Positions 39,330 through 48,421 of a stretch of DNA of 64,000 bases are shown in pieces. The stretch is from NCBI RefSeq assembly GCF_028687635.1, contig NZ_JAQTZS010000001.1:62001-126000 (forward strand). The letters are read 5' to 3'. Origin of the DNA: Malikia sp. (lineage in GTDB: Bacteria > Pseudomonadota > Gammaproteobacteria > Burkholderiales > Burkholderiaceae_C). The translations under genes and the position numbers were made by a program. Every line of letters starts with the position of its first letter. Within the stretch, counting starts at the first letter, position 1. The notes beneath the pieces are model-generated. The model was not told where the DNA came from. It saw only the letters and a program-made list of their open reading frames with translations, and did not search any database.

Positions 39330-39533
39330 ATGGCACGCATCACCGTTGAAGACTGTCTGGAAAAGATCCCCAACCGCTTTCAGCTCGTGCTGGCCGCGAC
39401 CTACCGCGCCCGCATGCTGCACCAGGGCCACACCCCCCGGGTCGAGACCAAGAACAAGCCCTGCGTGACCGCCCTGCGCGAGATCGCCGAAGGCAAGGTC
39501 GGCCTGGAGATGCTGAAGAAGGTCCCGATCTGA
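39330..39533 (+). CDS. rpoZ: RNA polymerase omega subunit
   Basis: The 67 aa omega subunit of RNA polymerase aids assembly and ppGpp response. It begins [20 protein letters not shown], the canonical N-terminus. It lies between gmk and spoT, the usual order, and ends before a strong terminator. Confidence 0.96.
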   Translation: MARITVEDCLEKIPNRFQLVLAATYRARMLHQGHTPRVETKNKPCVTALREIAEGKVGLEMLKKVPI

Positions 39534-39560
39534 AGCAGGCACCGACGCCACGGACCGAAG

Positions 39561-39588
39561 GCACCGCGGCGCGGTGCTTTTTCTTTTT
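39561..39588 (+). terminator. Intrinsic terminator after rpoZ
   Basis: GCACCGC-GGC-GCGGTGC followed by TTTTTCTTTTT, 27 bp after the rpoZ stop. spoT must use its own promoter or read-through. Confidence 0.85.
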
Positions 39589-39658
39589 CAGGCCATGCGC
39601 CTGGACGCAAATCCCAGCAACGGCATCAATCCGCATCCATTCAGGCTAAAGTAAAGGG

Positions 39659-41920
39659 ATGAATCAGGATGCGACCTCGACCCCCACTCTGAGCCCCGCA
39701 CAGGCGGCGGCCAGGGCTTCCGCCGCCAGCTTCGCCGCGCTGGAAACCTGCCTGGATTACCTGAGCCCGGCCGACATCGAACTGGTGCGCCGCGCCTACC
39801 GCCTGGCCGACGAAGCCCATCTGGGCCAGATGCGCAAGAACGGCGACCCCTACATCACGCACCCGATCGCGGTGGCGCAGATCTGCACCGAATGGAAGCT
39901 CGACGCGCAGGCACTGTCGGCCGCGCTGATGCACGACGTGATGGAAGACTGCGGCATCAGCAAGGCCGACCTGATCGAGCGCTTCGGCATGCCGGTGGCG
40001 GAACTGGTCGACGGGCTGACCAAGCTGGAGAAGCTCGAATTCCACTCGCGCGAGCACAACCAGGCCGAGTCGTTCCGCAAGATGCTGCTGGCGATGGCGC
40101 GCGACGTGCGCGTGATCCTGATCAAGCTGGCCGACCGCACCCACAACATGCGCACCATGGGCGACATGCCGCGCAGCAAGTGGGAGCGCATCTCGTCCGA
40201 GACGATCGAGATCTACGCGCCGATCGCGCACCGCCTGGGCCTCAACCACAGCTACCGCGAACTGCAGGAGCTGGCCTTCAAGCACCTGTTTCCCTGGCGC
40301 TACGCGGTGCTGAACAAGGCGCTGGACAAGTCGCGCAACCGGCGCAAGGACCTGATCGCGCGCGTGCACGCCGAGGTCGACAACGCCTTCGGCCAGCACG
40401 GCATGGAGACCTTCATACGCGGGCGCGAGAAGACCCTGTTCTCGATCTACCACAAGATGCGGGTCAAGCACCTGTCCTTCGCGCAGGTGACCGACATCTA
40501 CGGCTTTCGCATCATCCTGCCCGACCTGATGCAGTGCTATGCCGCCTTGGGCGTGCTGCACCAGCTCTACAAGCCGCTGCCAGGCAAGTTCCGCGACTAC
40601 ATCGCCATCCCCAAGGCCAACGGCTACCAGTCGCTGCACACCACGCTGGTGGGCCCGTTCGGCACCAACATCGAGTTCCAGCTGCGCACCGAGACCATGG
40701 ACGTGGTGGCCGATTCCGGCGTGGCCGCGCACTGGCTCTACAAGGCCAGCGAACCCGACAGCACGGCGGCGCGGGACCTCAACACCCAGTGGCTGCAGTC
40801 GCTGCTCGACATCCAGCAGGAGACCAACGACGCGGTCGAGTTCTGGGACCATGTCAAGGTCGACCTGTTCCCCGAGGCGGTGTATGTCTTCACGCCCAAG
40901 GGCCGCATCATGGCCATGTCGCGCGGCGCGACCGTGATCGACTTCGCCTATGCCATCCACACCGACGTGGGCTCGCACGCGATCGGCGCGCTGGTCAACC
41001 GCGAGCAGACCCCGCTGCACACCGAGCTCAAGAACGGCGACGTGGTCGAGATCGCCACCTCGCCGCACGCCAAGCCCAACCCGGCCTGGCTGAGCTTCGT
41101 GCGCACCGGGCGGGCGCGCTCCAAGATCCGCCACCACCTCAAGACCATGGAGCTCAAGGAGTCGCACGAGCTGGGCGAACGGCTGCTGCTGCAGGCGCTG
41201 CGCGCCGAGGGCATCGCCGCCCTGCCCGACGGCGTCGGCCAGCCGCCCGGACTGTGGGAGCGGCTGCTGCGCTTCACCGGCAACCGCAACCGTGACGAGC
41301 TGCTGACCGATATCGGCCTGGGCAAGCGCATCGCCTCCATGGTCGCGATCAAGCTCGCCAGGCTGCTGGGCGAGGCCGGCCTCAAGCCCGACGTGCTGCT
41401 GATGACGCAGGAACGCTACGCGGGCGGCCACGACCAGCTCAGCCAGGGCGTGCTCGCGCTCGACGGCAGCGAGGGCGCCTCGGTCCGTTATGCGAGCTGC
41501 TGCCACCCGATTCCGGGCGACGCCATCGTGGGCTACCTGGGCCGTGGCGAGGGCCTGGTGGTGCATACCGACGACTGTCCCGTCATCCAGAAGCAGCTGC
41601 TGCGCGACAGTGAACGCTTCACCGCGGTCGAATGGTCGGACGAGCCGGTGCGCTCCTTCGAAACCTGCCTGCTCGTCACGCTCAACAACGTCAAGGGCGC
41701 GCTGGCCAAGGCCGCCGCCGCGCTGGCCGCCGCCGAGGCCGACATCACGCACCTGCAGATGAGCAAGGAGCCGGTGCTGTCCGACCTGGACATCCGCTTC
41801 ACGGTGGCGGTGCGCGACCGCATCCACCTGGCCCATGTGCTGCGCAGCCTCAAGCGCACGCCGTCGGTGATGCGGATCCACCGCGAACGCCCGGGCAGCG
41901 ACCACCACGGCGCGACCTGA
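39659..41920 (+). CDS. spoT: Bifunctional (p)ppGpp synthetase/hydrolase
   Basis: The 753 aa Rel/Spo enzyme makes and degrades the alarmone (p)ppGpp. An N-terminal HD hydrolase domain is intact (H68; H92-D93 with E96-D97 in LMHDVMEDCG). The synthetase domain follows (VKHLSFAQVTDIYGFRI). A TGS domain (VYVFTPKGRIMAMSRG), a helical region and a C-terminal ACT domain come after. The HD residues suggest an active hydrolase. TAAAGT at 39647-39652 ends 6 bp before the ATG and could be a close -10. Confidence 0.95.
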   Translation: MNQDATSTPTLSPAQAAARASAASFAALETCLDYLSPADIELVRRAYRLADEAHLGQMRKNGDPYITHPIAVAQICTEWKLDAQALSAALMHDVMEDCGISKADLIERFGMPVAELVDGLTKLEKLEFHSREHNQAESFRKMLLAMARDVRVILIKLADRTHNMRTMGDMPRSKWERISSETIEIYAPIAHRLGLNHSYRELQELAFKHLFPWRYAVLNKALDKSRNRRKDLIARVHAEVDNAFGQHGMETFIRGREKTLFSIYHKMRVKHLSFAQVTDIYGFRIILPDLMQCYAALGVLHQLYKPLPGKFRDYIAIPKANGYQSLHTTLVGPFGTNIEFQLRTETMDVVADSGVAAHWLYKASEPDSTAARDLNTQWLQSLLDIQQETNDAVEFWDHVKVDLFPEAVYVFTPKGRIMAMSRGATVIDFAYAIHTDVGSHAIGALVNREQTPLHTELKNGDVVEIATSPHAKPNPAWLSFVRTGRARSKIRHHLKTMELKESHELGERLLLQALRAEGIAALPDGVGQPPGLWERLLRFTGNRNRDELLTDIGLGKRIASMVAIKLARLLGEAGLKPDVLLMTQERYAGGHDQLSQGVLALDGSEGASVRYASCCHPIPGDAIVGYLGRGEGLVVHTDDCPVIQKQLLRDSERFTAVEWSDEPVRSFETCLLVTLNNVKGALAKAAAALAAAEADITHLQMSKEPVLSDLDIRFTVAVRDRIHLAHVLRSLKRTPSVMRIHRERPGSDHHGAT

Positions 41921-41944
41921 GCGTGGCCGGCGGCGCTGGCTCCT

Positions 41945-42502
41945 TCAGGCCGCTGGCGGCGGATAGCTGACCTTCAGCAGCTCAAGCGTCTCCCAGCCGG
42001 CGGGCGTGCGCAAGCGGACCTCGTCGCCCACGCGCGCCTTGAGCAGCGCCTGCGCCACCGGCGCGATCCAGCTGATCTGGCCCTGGGCGCTGTCGGCCTC
42101 GTCGATGCCCATCAGGGTCACGCTGGTCTCGCTGCCGTCCTCGCGCGCGTAGGTCACGGTGGCGCCGAAGAAGACCTGATCCCTGCCGTGGTGCAGCGAA
42201 GGGTCGACCACCACCGCGATGTCGAGTCGCCGGGTCAGGAAGCGGATGCGGCGATCGATCTCGCGCAGCCGCTTCTTGCCATAGAGGTAGTCGCCGTTTT
42301 CCGAGCGGTCGCCGTTGCTGGCGGCCCAATGCACGATCTCCACCATCCTGGGGCGCTCGACGTCGAGCAGCTGCAACAGCTCGGCTCTCAAGCGATCGTG
42401 GCCGGCGCGGGTGATGTAGTTCTTGCCGCCAGCGGGCAGCCTGGGCAGGCCGAGATCCTCGTCGTCATCGGCATCGGTTTCGCGGGTGAAGGCTGGGCTC
42501 AT
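41945..42502 (-). CDS. greB: Transcription elongation factor GreB
   Basis: Rescues backtracked RNA polymerase by stimulating transcript cleavage. The 185 aa product has an N-terminal coiled coil with the acidic tip (GDRSENGDYLYGKKRLREID), characteristic of GreB rather than GreA, and a C-terminal FKBP-like domain. An acidic extension precedes NYITRAGHDRL. It is divergent from hsdR across 87 bp and marks the left edge of the defence island. Confidence 0.93.
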   Translation of the reverse strand: MSPAFTRETDADDDEDLGLPRLPAGGKNYITRAGHDRLRAELLQLLDVERPRMVEIVHWAASNGDRSENGDYLYGKKRLREIDRRIRFLTRRLDIAVVVDPSLHHGRDQVFFGATVTYAREDGSETSVTLMGIDEADSAQGQISWIAPVAQALLKARVGDEVRLRTPAGWETLELLKVSYPPPAA

Positions 42503-42546
42503 GCGGAAAGTGTATGCGGGCCGCGCATCGATAAACGCCTAGAATC

Positions 42547-42589
42547 TTCTGAACCCAACAACAATTGCTAATTACGCCATCGTTCAGAA
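42547..42589 (+). repeat. Inverted repeat in the hsdR leader
   Basis: TTCTGAAC (42547-42554) and GTTCAGAA (42582-42589) are a perfect 8-bp inverted repeat. The right arm directly abuts the hsdR ATG. A possible -10 (TAGAAT, 42540-42545) lies just left. The pair could be an operator or a hairpin that hides the start; there is no Shine-Dalgarno. Confidence 0.45.
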
Positions 42590-45385
42590 ATGCGCAGCCA
42601 CTCCAGCTTTCTTGCCAAGGATTCGCCACTGCTGGCCGAACTGACCATGGACGAGGCCGCCACCCGGCGACTCATCGACCAGATGCTGGTGGACGCCGGC
42701 TGGGAAGCCGACACCCTGGAGCTGACCCACGCGAAAGGCGCCCGCCCTGAGCGCGGCAAGCACCAGGCCATTGCCGAATGGCCCACCCAGGGCCAGCAGC
42801 GCGCCGACTACATGCTGTTCGCCGGCCTCACCCCCATCGCGGCGGTGGAGGCCAAGCGGCTGAACACCAACGTGGCCGGCAAGATCGCCCAGGCCGAGCG
42901 TTACGCCCGGGGGGTCGTCATCGAGCCGGATCACGAAGCCGCCTGGCTCGCCGAAGGGCGCAACGCCCCCTGGCCCGACGGACAAGGCGGGCTGTTCCAG
43001 CTGCCCTTCGTCTACTCGTGCAACGGCCGCCCGTTGCTCAAGCAGAGCCCGGAAGCCAGCGGCACCTGGCACCGCGACCTGCGCCACCCCTCCCGCCTGG
43101 CCAGGCCGCTGCAGGGCTTTCACTCCCCGGCCGGCTTGCTGGACCAGCTCAGGCGCAGCCGAGCCGAGGCCGAAGCCAGGCTGCGCCAGGAGAGCCTTGC
43201 CTACCTGGGCCTGCGCGACTACCAGCAAAAAGCCATTTCAGCGGTCGAAAGCGCCTTGGCAAATGGCCAGACCCAATGCCTGTTGGCCATGGCCACCGGC
43301 ACGGGCAAGACCCGCACCATCATCGGGCTGATCTACCGCTTCCTCAAGGCCGAGCGGTTCCGGCGCATCCTGTTCCTGGTGGACCGCACCGCGCTGGGCC
43401 AGCAGGCGCTGGACGCCTTCAACGAGGCACCGCTGGAGCTCAGCCAGCCGCTGTCCAGGATCTACCACGTCGCCGAGCTGGGCGACATGGCGCACGAGGC
43501 CGAAACCCGCGTGCAGGTCGCCACCGTGCAGGCCATGGTCAAGCGCATCTTTGCCAGCGACAACCCGCCCGCGCTCGATGCGTTTGATTGCATCATCGTG
43601 GACGAAGCCCATCGGGGCTACACGCTGGACCAGGACATGACCGAGGGCGAACTGGCCCTGCGCGACCCCAACCAGTACCTCAGCACCTACCGGCGCGTGC
43701 TGGACTACTTCGACGCGGCCAGGATCGGCCTGACCGCCACCCCGGCCCGCCACACCATCGAGATCTTCGGCAAGCCCGTCTACACCTACTCCTACCGCGA
43801 AGCGGTGGCCGACGACTGGCTGATCGACCACGAGCCACCCATCCGCTACGAGACGCTGCTGACCCGTCACGGCATCCACTTCGACAAGGGCCAGCAGGTC
43901 GAGGCCATCAACCTGGCCACCGGCGAAATCGAAGTCGCCGAGCTCGACGACGAACTGAACTTCGCGCTCGAGAGCTTCAACCGCCGCGTCATCAACGAGG
44001 ACTTCAACCGCGTCATCTGCGAACAGCTGGCCCGGGAGCTGGACCCGATGGGCGAGGAGAAGGTCATGATCTTCTGCGCCACCGACGCGCACGCCGACAT
44101 GATCAAGCGCCTGCTGAGCGACGCCTTCAAGTCCGTCCATGGCGAGCAATACAACCAGGCCGCCGTGGAAAAGATCACCGGCGCCTCGGACAAGGTGGAC
44201 CAGCTGATCCGGCGCTACAAGAACGAGCGCTTTCCCACCATCGCCCTCACGGTCGACCTGCTGACCACCGGCATCGACGTGCCGCCCATCTGTCACCTGG
44301 TGTTCCTGCGCCGGGTCAAGAGCCGCATCCTGTACGAGCAGATGATCGGCCGCGCCACCCGACGCTGCGACGACATCGGCAAGACCGTCTTCAAGATCTA
44401 CGATCCGGTGGACCTCTATGCCTCGCTACAGGCGGTCAACACCATGCAGCCGCTGGTGAAAGACCCCAGCGTGACGCTGGAGCAATTGGTCGCCGAGCTC
44501 GAGCAGCCCAACGCCTACGTCACCACCGGCAGCGCGCCGGACCGGACCCATGCGCACGACCTGCTCGACCAGCTCAACCAGAAGCTGATGCGCGTGCTGC
44601 GCGACGCCCAGCACAAGGCCGAGAAAAAGCCGGCCCTGAAGGAAAGGCTGGAACAACTGGAACAGCAATGGGGCGTGGCCCCGAAGGACCTGCACCGGCA
44701 CCTGCGCCAGCTCGGACGGGAAGGCGGCCCCCAGGCAGCGGCGGACTTCCTGCGCCAGCACACCCGGCTGCTGGTGCAGATCGGGGAAGTCAAGCAATTG
44801 CTGGGAACGACGTACCTGCCCGTCATTTCCCAGCACGCGGACGAGCTGCAGGAGCGCACCCAGAGCTGGGGCACCTACGCCAAACCCGAGGACTACCTGG
44901 GCAGCTTCGGCGACTTCGTGCGCCAGCAGCTCAACCAATCCGTGGCGATGGCGACGGTGGTCAACCGGCCCAAGGACCTGAGCCGCGCCCAGCTCAAGGA
45001 ATTGCGCCTGCTGCTCGACGGCGCCGGCTACTCCGAAGCCAAGCTCAAGGCCGCCTGGCGCAACCAGAGCAACCAGGACATTGCCGCCGGCCTCATCGCC
45101 TACATCCGCCAGGCGGCGCTGGGCGAAGCCCTGCTGCCCTTCGAGCAGCGAGTGGCGCGCGCGATGCAAAAAACCTACACCCTGCGCCCCTGGACGCCCG
45201 TGCAGCGCAAATGGCTGGAACGGCTGGCCAAGCAGCTCACGCACGAGCTGGTGATCGACCACGACTTCGTCAACCACGCCTTTGCCAGCGACGGCGGCGC
45301 CAAACAGCTCGACAAGCTGCTGGGCGGCCAGCTGGAGCCAGTCATGGGCGAGCTGGCCTCTGGCCTGTGGCCGCAGGTGGCCTGA
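42590..45385 (+). CDS. hsdR: Type I restriction endonuclease, R subunit (EcoEI-like)
   Basis: The 931 aa motor and nuclease subunit translocates and cuts unmodified DNA. The N-terminal PD-(D/E)xK nuclease is represented by RADYMLFAGLTPIAAVEAKR. The SF2 helicase core has Walker A (ATGTGKTR, about residue 235), DEAH at 338-341 and motif VI (QMIGRATRRCDD). The C-terminus matches the EcoEI R C-terminal domain. All key motifs look intact. The start at 42590 lacks a Shine-Dalgarno, and the ATG at about codon 19 is an alternative. hsdM follows after 101 bp. Confidence 0.95.
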   Translation: MRSHSSFLAKDSPLLAELTMDEAATRRLIDQMLVDAGWEADTLELTHAKGARPERGKHQAIAEWPTQGQQRADYMLFAGLTPIAAVEAKRLNTNVAGKIAQAERYARGVVIEPDHEAAWLAEGRNAPWPDGQGGLFQLPFVYSCNGRPLLKQSPEASGTWHRDLRHPSRLARPLQGFHSPAGLLDQLRRSRAEAEARLRQESLAYLGLRDYQQKAISAVESALANGQTQCLLAMATGTGKTRTIIGLIYRFLKAERFRRILFLVDRTALGQQALDAFNEAPLELSQPLSRIYHVAELGDMAHEAETRVQVATVQAMVKRIFASDNPPALDAFDCIIVDEAHRGYTLDQDMTEGELALRDPNQYLSTYRRVLDYFDAARIGLTATPARHTIEIFGKPVYTYSYREAVADDWLIDHEPPIRYETLLTRHGIHFDKGQQVEAINLATGEIEVAELDDELNFALESFNRRVINEDFNRVICEQLARELDPMGEEKVMIFCATDAHADMIKRLLSDAFKSVHGEQYNQAAVEKITGASDKVDQLIRRYKNERFPTIALTVDLLTTGIDVPPICHLVFLRRVKSRILYEQMIGRATRRCDDIGKTVFKIYDPVDLYASLQAVNTMQPLVKDPSVTLEQLVAELEQPNAYVTTGSAPDRTHAHDLLDQLNQKLMRVLRDAQHKAEKKPALKERLEQLEQQWGVAPKDLHRHLRQLGREGGPQAAADFLRQHTRLLVQIGEVKQLLGTTYLPVISQHADELQERTQSWGTYAKPEDYLGSFGDFVRQQLNQSVAMATVVNRPKDLSRAQLKELRLLLDGAGYSEAKLKAAWRNQSNQDIAAGLIAYIRQAALGEALLPFEQRVARAMQKTYTLRPWTPVQRKWLERLAKQLTHELVIDHDFVNHAFASDGGAKQLDKLLGGQLEPVMGELASGLWPQVA

Positions 45386-45486
45386 GCGGGTGATAGGATT
45401 GCCAGCAATATGCCCCTTACCTCGGCCCCCGGCGCAAGCGCGGTGTGTCATGTGAGGGGTTTCGCATTTCCGGATCACGCCCACCC

Positions 45487-46950
45487 ATGACCACCCAAGA
45501 CATCGTCCAGAAGCTCTGGAACCTCTGCGACGTGCTGCGCGACGACGGCATCAACTACAGCGACTACGTGACCGAGCTGGTGTTGCTGCTGTTCATCAAG
45601 ATGGAGCACGAGAACACCGAAAGCGGCCTGCTGCAGAAGCACATGCTGCCGGAATACGCCCGCTGGCCCGAGCTGCGCGACAAGAGCGGCCTGAACCTGC
45701 TGCGCCACTACCGCGAGACGCTGTTCAAGCTCTCGACCAGCGACGACCGGCTGATCGCCGCCATCTACGCCGACGCGCAAACCAGCATCAAGGAACCACG
45801 CCACCTGGAGCAACTGGTCAAGAGCCTGGACGGCATCGACTGGTTCAGCGCGCGCCAGGACGGGCTGGGCGACCTGTACGAAGGCCTGCTGGAAAAGAAC
45901 GCCAGCGAAACCAAGAGCGGCGCCGGCCAGTACTTCACGCCGCGCCCGCTGATCGACACCATCGTGCAGCTGCTCAAGCCGCAGCCCGGCGAAACCGTGC
46001 AGGACCCGGCGGCGGGCACGGCCGGCTTCCTGATCGCGGCCGACCGCTACATCAAGGACCACACCGACGACCACTACGACCTGGACGAGAAGCAGCGCCA
46101 GTTCCAGCGCAACCAGGCCTTCCTGGGCATGGAACTGGTGCCGGGCACGCGCCGGCTGGCGCTGATGAACTGCCTGCTGCACGGCATGGAAGGCGACGCC
46201 GAGGGCGTGGTGCATGTGGGCAACACGCTGGGCAGCGCGGGCAGTGCCTTGCCCAGGAGCCAGATCATCCTGAGCAACCCGCCGTTCGGCACCGCCAAGG
46301 GCGGCGGCGGCCCCACCCGCGACGATTTGACCTTCACCACCGGCAACAAGCAGCTGGCCTTTCTGCAGCACATCGTGCGCCACCTGCGCGACGGGGGCCG
46401 CGCCGCCGTGGTGCTGCCCGACAACGTGCTGTTCGAGAGCGGCGTGGGCGCCGACATCCGGCGCGACCTGATGGACAAGTGCCGGCTGCACACCGTGCTG
46501 CGCCTGCCCACCGGCATCTTCTACGCCCAGGGCGTCAAGACCAACGTGCTGTTCTTCCAGAAGATCAGCCAGGCCGCCACCGGCGGCACCCGGGAGGTCT
46601 GGGTGTACGACATGCGCGCCAACGCGCCCAAGTTCGGCAAGCGCACGCCGCTGACGCATGCGCACTTTGCCGACTTCATCGCTGCCTATGGCGAAGACCC
46701 CAACGGCCTGAGCGAGCGACAGGACCAGGGCGAGCAAGGGCGCTTGCGACGCTTCAGCCGCGAGTGGATCACAAAGGAAAAAGGCGACAGCCTGGACATT
46801 GCCTGGCTGAAGGACGACAGCGCCGAGGATGCCGCCGACCTGCCCGAGCCCGCCGTGCTGGCCAGCGAGGCCATGGCGGAGCTGAACGGGGCGATCGAGG
46901 AGCTGGAAGCGATATTGGCGGAGCTGGGCGAAGCCCCGGAGGCCGCATGA
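45487..46950 (+). CDS. hsdM: Type I DNA methyltransferase, M subunit
   Basis: N6-adenine methyltransferase subunit of 487 aa. An N-terminal helical HsdM domain (DIVQKLWNLCDVLRDDGINY) precedes the SAM motif DPAAGTAGF and the catalytic NPPF at 264-267. It is full length and appears active. It starts 101 bp after hsdR, a gap that may hold its own promoter (none convincing), which would allow methylation before restriction. Its stop overlaps a 32-codon remnant ORF (ATGA). Confidence 0.95.
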   Translation: MTTQDIVQKLWNLCDVLRDDGINYSDYVTELVLLLFIKMEHENTESGLLQKHMLPEYARWPELRDKSGLNLLRHYRETLFKLSTSDDRLIAAIYADAQTSIKEPRHLEQLVKSLDGIDWFSARQDGLGDLYEGLLEKNASETKSGAGQYFTPRPLIDTIVQLLKPQPGETVQDPAAGTAGFLIAADRYIKDHTDDHYDLDEKQRQFQRNQAFLGMELVPGTRRLALMNCLLHGMEGDAEGVVHVGNTLGSAGSALPRSQIILSNPPFGTAKGGGGPTRDDLTFTTGNKQLAFLQHIVRHLRDGGRAAVVLPDNVLFESGVGADIRRDLMDKCRLHTVLRLPTGIFYAQGVKTNVLFFQKISQAATGGTREVWVYDMRANAPKFGKRTPLTHAHFADFIAAYGEDPNGLSERQDQGEQGRLRRFSREWITKEKGDSLDIAWLKDDSAEDAADLPEPAVLASEAMAELNGAIEELEAILAELGEAPEAA

Positions 46951-47045
46951 CCGCACTTTCGCAGCACGCATTTATCCCACAGGCTGTGGGACAAATGCCG
47001 TGGGGTCATGCCCCACTTCACACCGAAGGCGAGGATACCGAATGA
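46947..47045 (+). pseudogene. 32-codon remnant ORF between hsdM and hsdS (DUF1016-like)
   Basis: A 32 aa frame overlaps the hsdM stop and the hsdS start, each by ATGA. Its middle reads AVGQMPWGH, very like the QLPWGH motif of DUF1016/YhcG PD-(D/E)xK nucleases, which are often encoded inside hsd operons. The rest of such a gene is missing. Two hairpins lie within it: TCCCACA/TGTGGGA (46975-46991) and GTGGGG/CCCCAC (47000-47016). It is best read as an internal deletion that kept translational coupling; the family match is by eye on about nine residues. Confidence 0.5.
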
Positions 47046-48421
47046 CCGGCAACTGGACGACTGCTTCCATTGCAGACATTGCTCAGAAAGTGGGCAGTGG
47101 GGCGACGCCGTTGGGTGGTGAGGCCGCATACAAGTCAACCGGAACCCCGCTCATCAGATCCATGAATGTGGTGTTCTTTGGCTTCAAGCGAGACGGGTTG
47201 GCCTTTATCGATGGACAGCAGGCCTCCGCACTTGACGGAGCAACCGTGCGCGCGCAAGACGTGCTGTTGAACATCACAGGTGCGTCCATAGGACGGGTGA
47301 CACTTGCGCCTTCAGACATGGATGGTGCTCGCGTTAATCAACACGTCTGCATCATCCGACCGAACTCCTGCATCGACAGTCGGTACTTGAACGCCTACTT
47401 ATCCAGCCCGGCAGTTCAATCAAAAATCTGGGCAGACAACACGGGAACTACGCGCCAAGCGTTGACCAAGCAACAGATCTTGGGATTTGAAATTCCTGTT
47501 GCACCGTTGACCGAGCAAAAACGCATCGCCGACAAGCTCGACACCGTCCTGACTCGCGTGGATGCCGTCAATTCCCGTCTGGCCCGCGTCGTGCTCCTCC
47601 TCAAGCGCTTCCGGCAGTCGGTGCTGACGGCTGCCACGTCGGGGCGGTTGACGGAGGATTGGCGCGGTTCCGGTTTGGCAGAATGGCAGTCAAAAGAAAT
47701 ACAGGAAATTTGTCATTCCATTTCTGATGGCGATCATCAGGCGCCACCCCAAGTGATTTCTGGAATTCCGTTTATCACCATTTCCGCACTACATGGTGGA
47801 CATCTTGATCTGCACAAGGCGACTCGCTACGTTCCTAACTCCTACTTCTCTGCACTTGACGAGAAACGACGCCCAGCACGAGGAGACGTTTTATTTTCCG
47901 TCACAGGGTCTATTGGCATACCCGCACTAGTGGCAACTGACGAGCCTTTCACATTTCAGCGTCACATTGCAATTTTAAAGCCAGATTTAATTAAAGTTTC
48001 AAGCTCCTATCTGCGTTATTTACTCGAATCAAACGATGTAAAAAGGCAAGCGATTGCTGTTGCAACTGGTACAGCCCAGATGACGATTCCCCTTGGTGGG
48101 CTTCGTCGAATTAAAGTCAACCTGCCACCGCTCGACGAGCAAGCCGAAATCGTCCGCCGCGTCGAAACCCTGTTCGCCTTCGTCGACCGCCTCGAAGCCC
48201 GGCTGCAAACCGCCCGAACCGCAGCCAACCGCCTGACCCCTGCCCTGCTGGCCAAGGCCTTCCGGGGCGAGCTGGTAGCGCAGGACCCGGACGACGAACC
48301 GGCGGCCGAGTTGCTCAAGCGCCTGGCCGCGAGTCAGGCTGGCAGCGGATCCGGCTCGACCCGCTCCAGGAAAAAATCCGGCACAGTGAGGCATACGGCC
48401 ACAGGAGATCTGCATGCTTGA
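47042..48421 (+). CDS. hsdS: Type I specificity subunit
   Basis: The 459 aa DNA-recognition subunit. Two target recognition domains are separated by conserved helical regions (PLTEQKRIADKLDTVLTRVD and PLDEQAEIVRRVETLFAFVDRLE), the usual duplicated layout. The TRD-coding parts (about 47090-47500 and 47690-48110) are clearly richer in A and T than the flanks, as expected for exchanged TRDs. The ATG at 47042 overlaps the remnant ORF stop. Its last 8 bp overlap the ATPase gene. Confidence 0.95.
   Translation: MTGNWTTASIADIAQKVGSGATPLGGEAAYKSTGTPLIRSMNVVFFGFKRDGLAFIDGQQASALDGATVRAQDVLLNITGASIGRVTLAPSDMDGARVNQHVCIIRPNSCIDSRYLNAYLSSPAVQSKIWADNTGTTRQALTKQQILGFEIPVAPLTEQKRIADKLDTVLTRVDAVNSRLARVVLLLKRFRQSVLTAATSGRLTEDWRGSGLAEWQSKEIQEICHSISDGDHQAPPQVISGIPFITISALHGGHLDLHKATRYVPNSYFSALDEKRRPARGDVLFSVTGSIGIPALVATDEPFTFQRHIAILKPDLIKVSSSYLRYLLESNDVKRQAIAVATGTAQMTIPLGGLRRIKVNLPPLDEQAEIVRRVETLFAFVDRLEARLQTARTAANRLTPALLAKAFRGELVAQDPDDEPAAELLKRLAASQAGSGSGSTRSRKKSGTVRHTATGDLHA

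Noticed and set aside
39641-41908. Long minus-strand open frame of 755 codons opposite spoT
   Set aside because: It mirrors a certain conserved gene, has low-complexity His/Gln/Arg/Ala-rich sequence and no family features; a GC-rich shadow.
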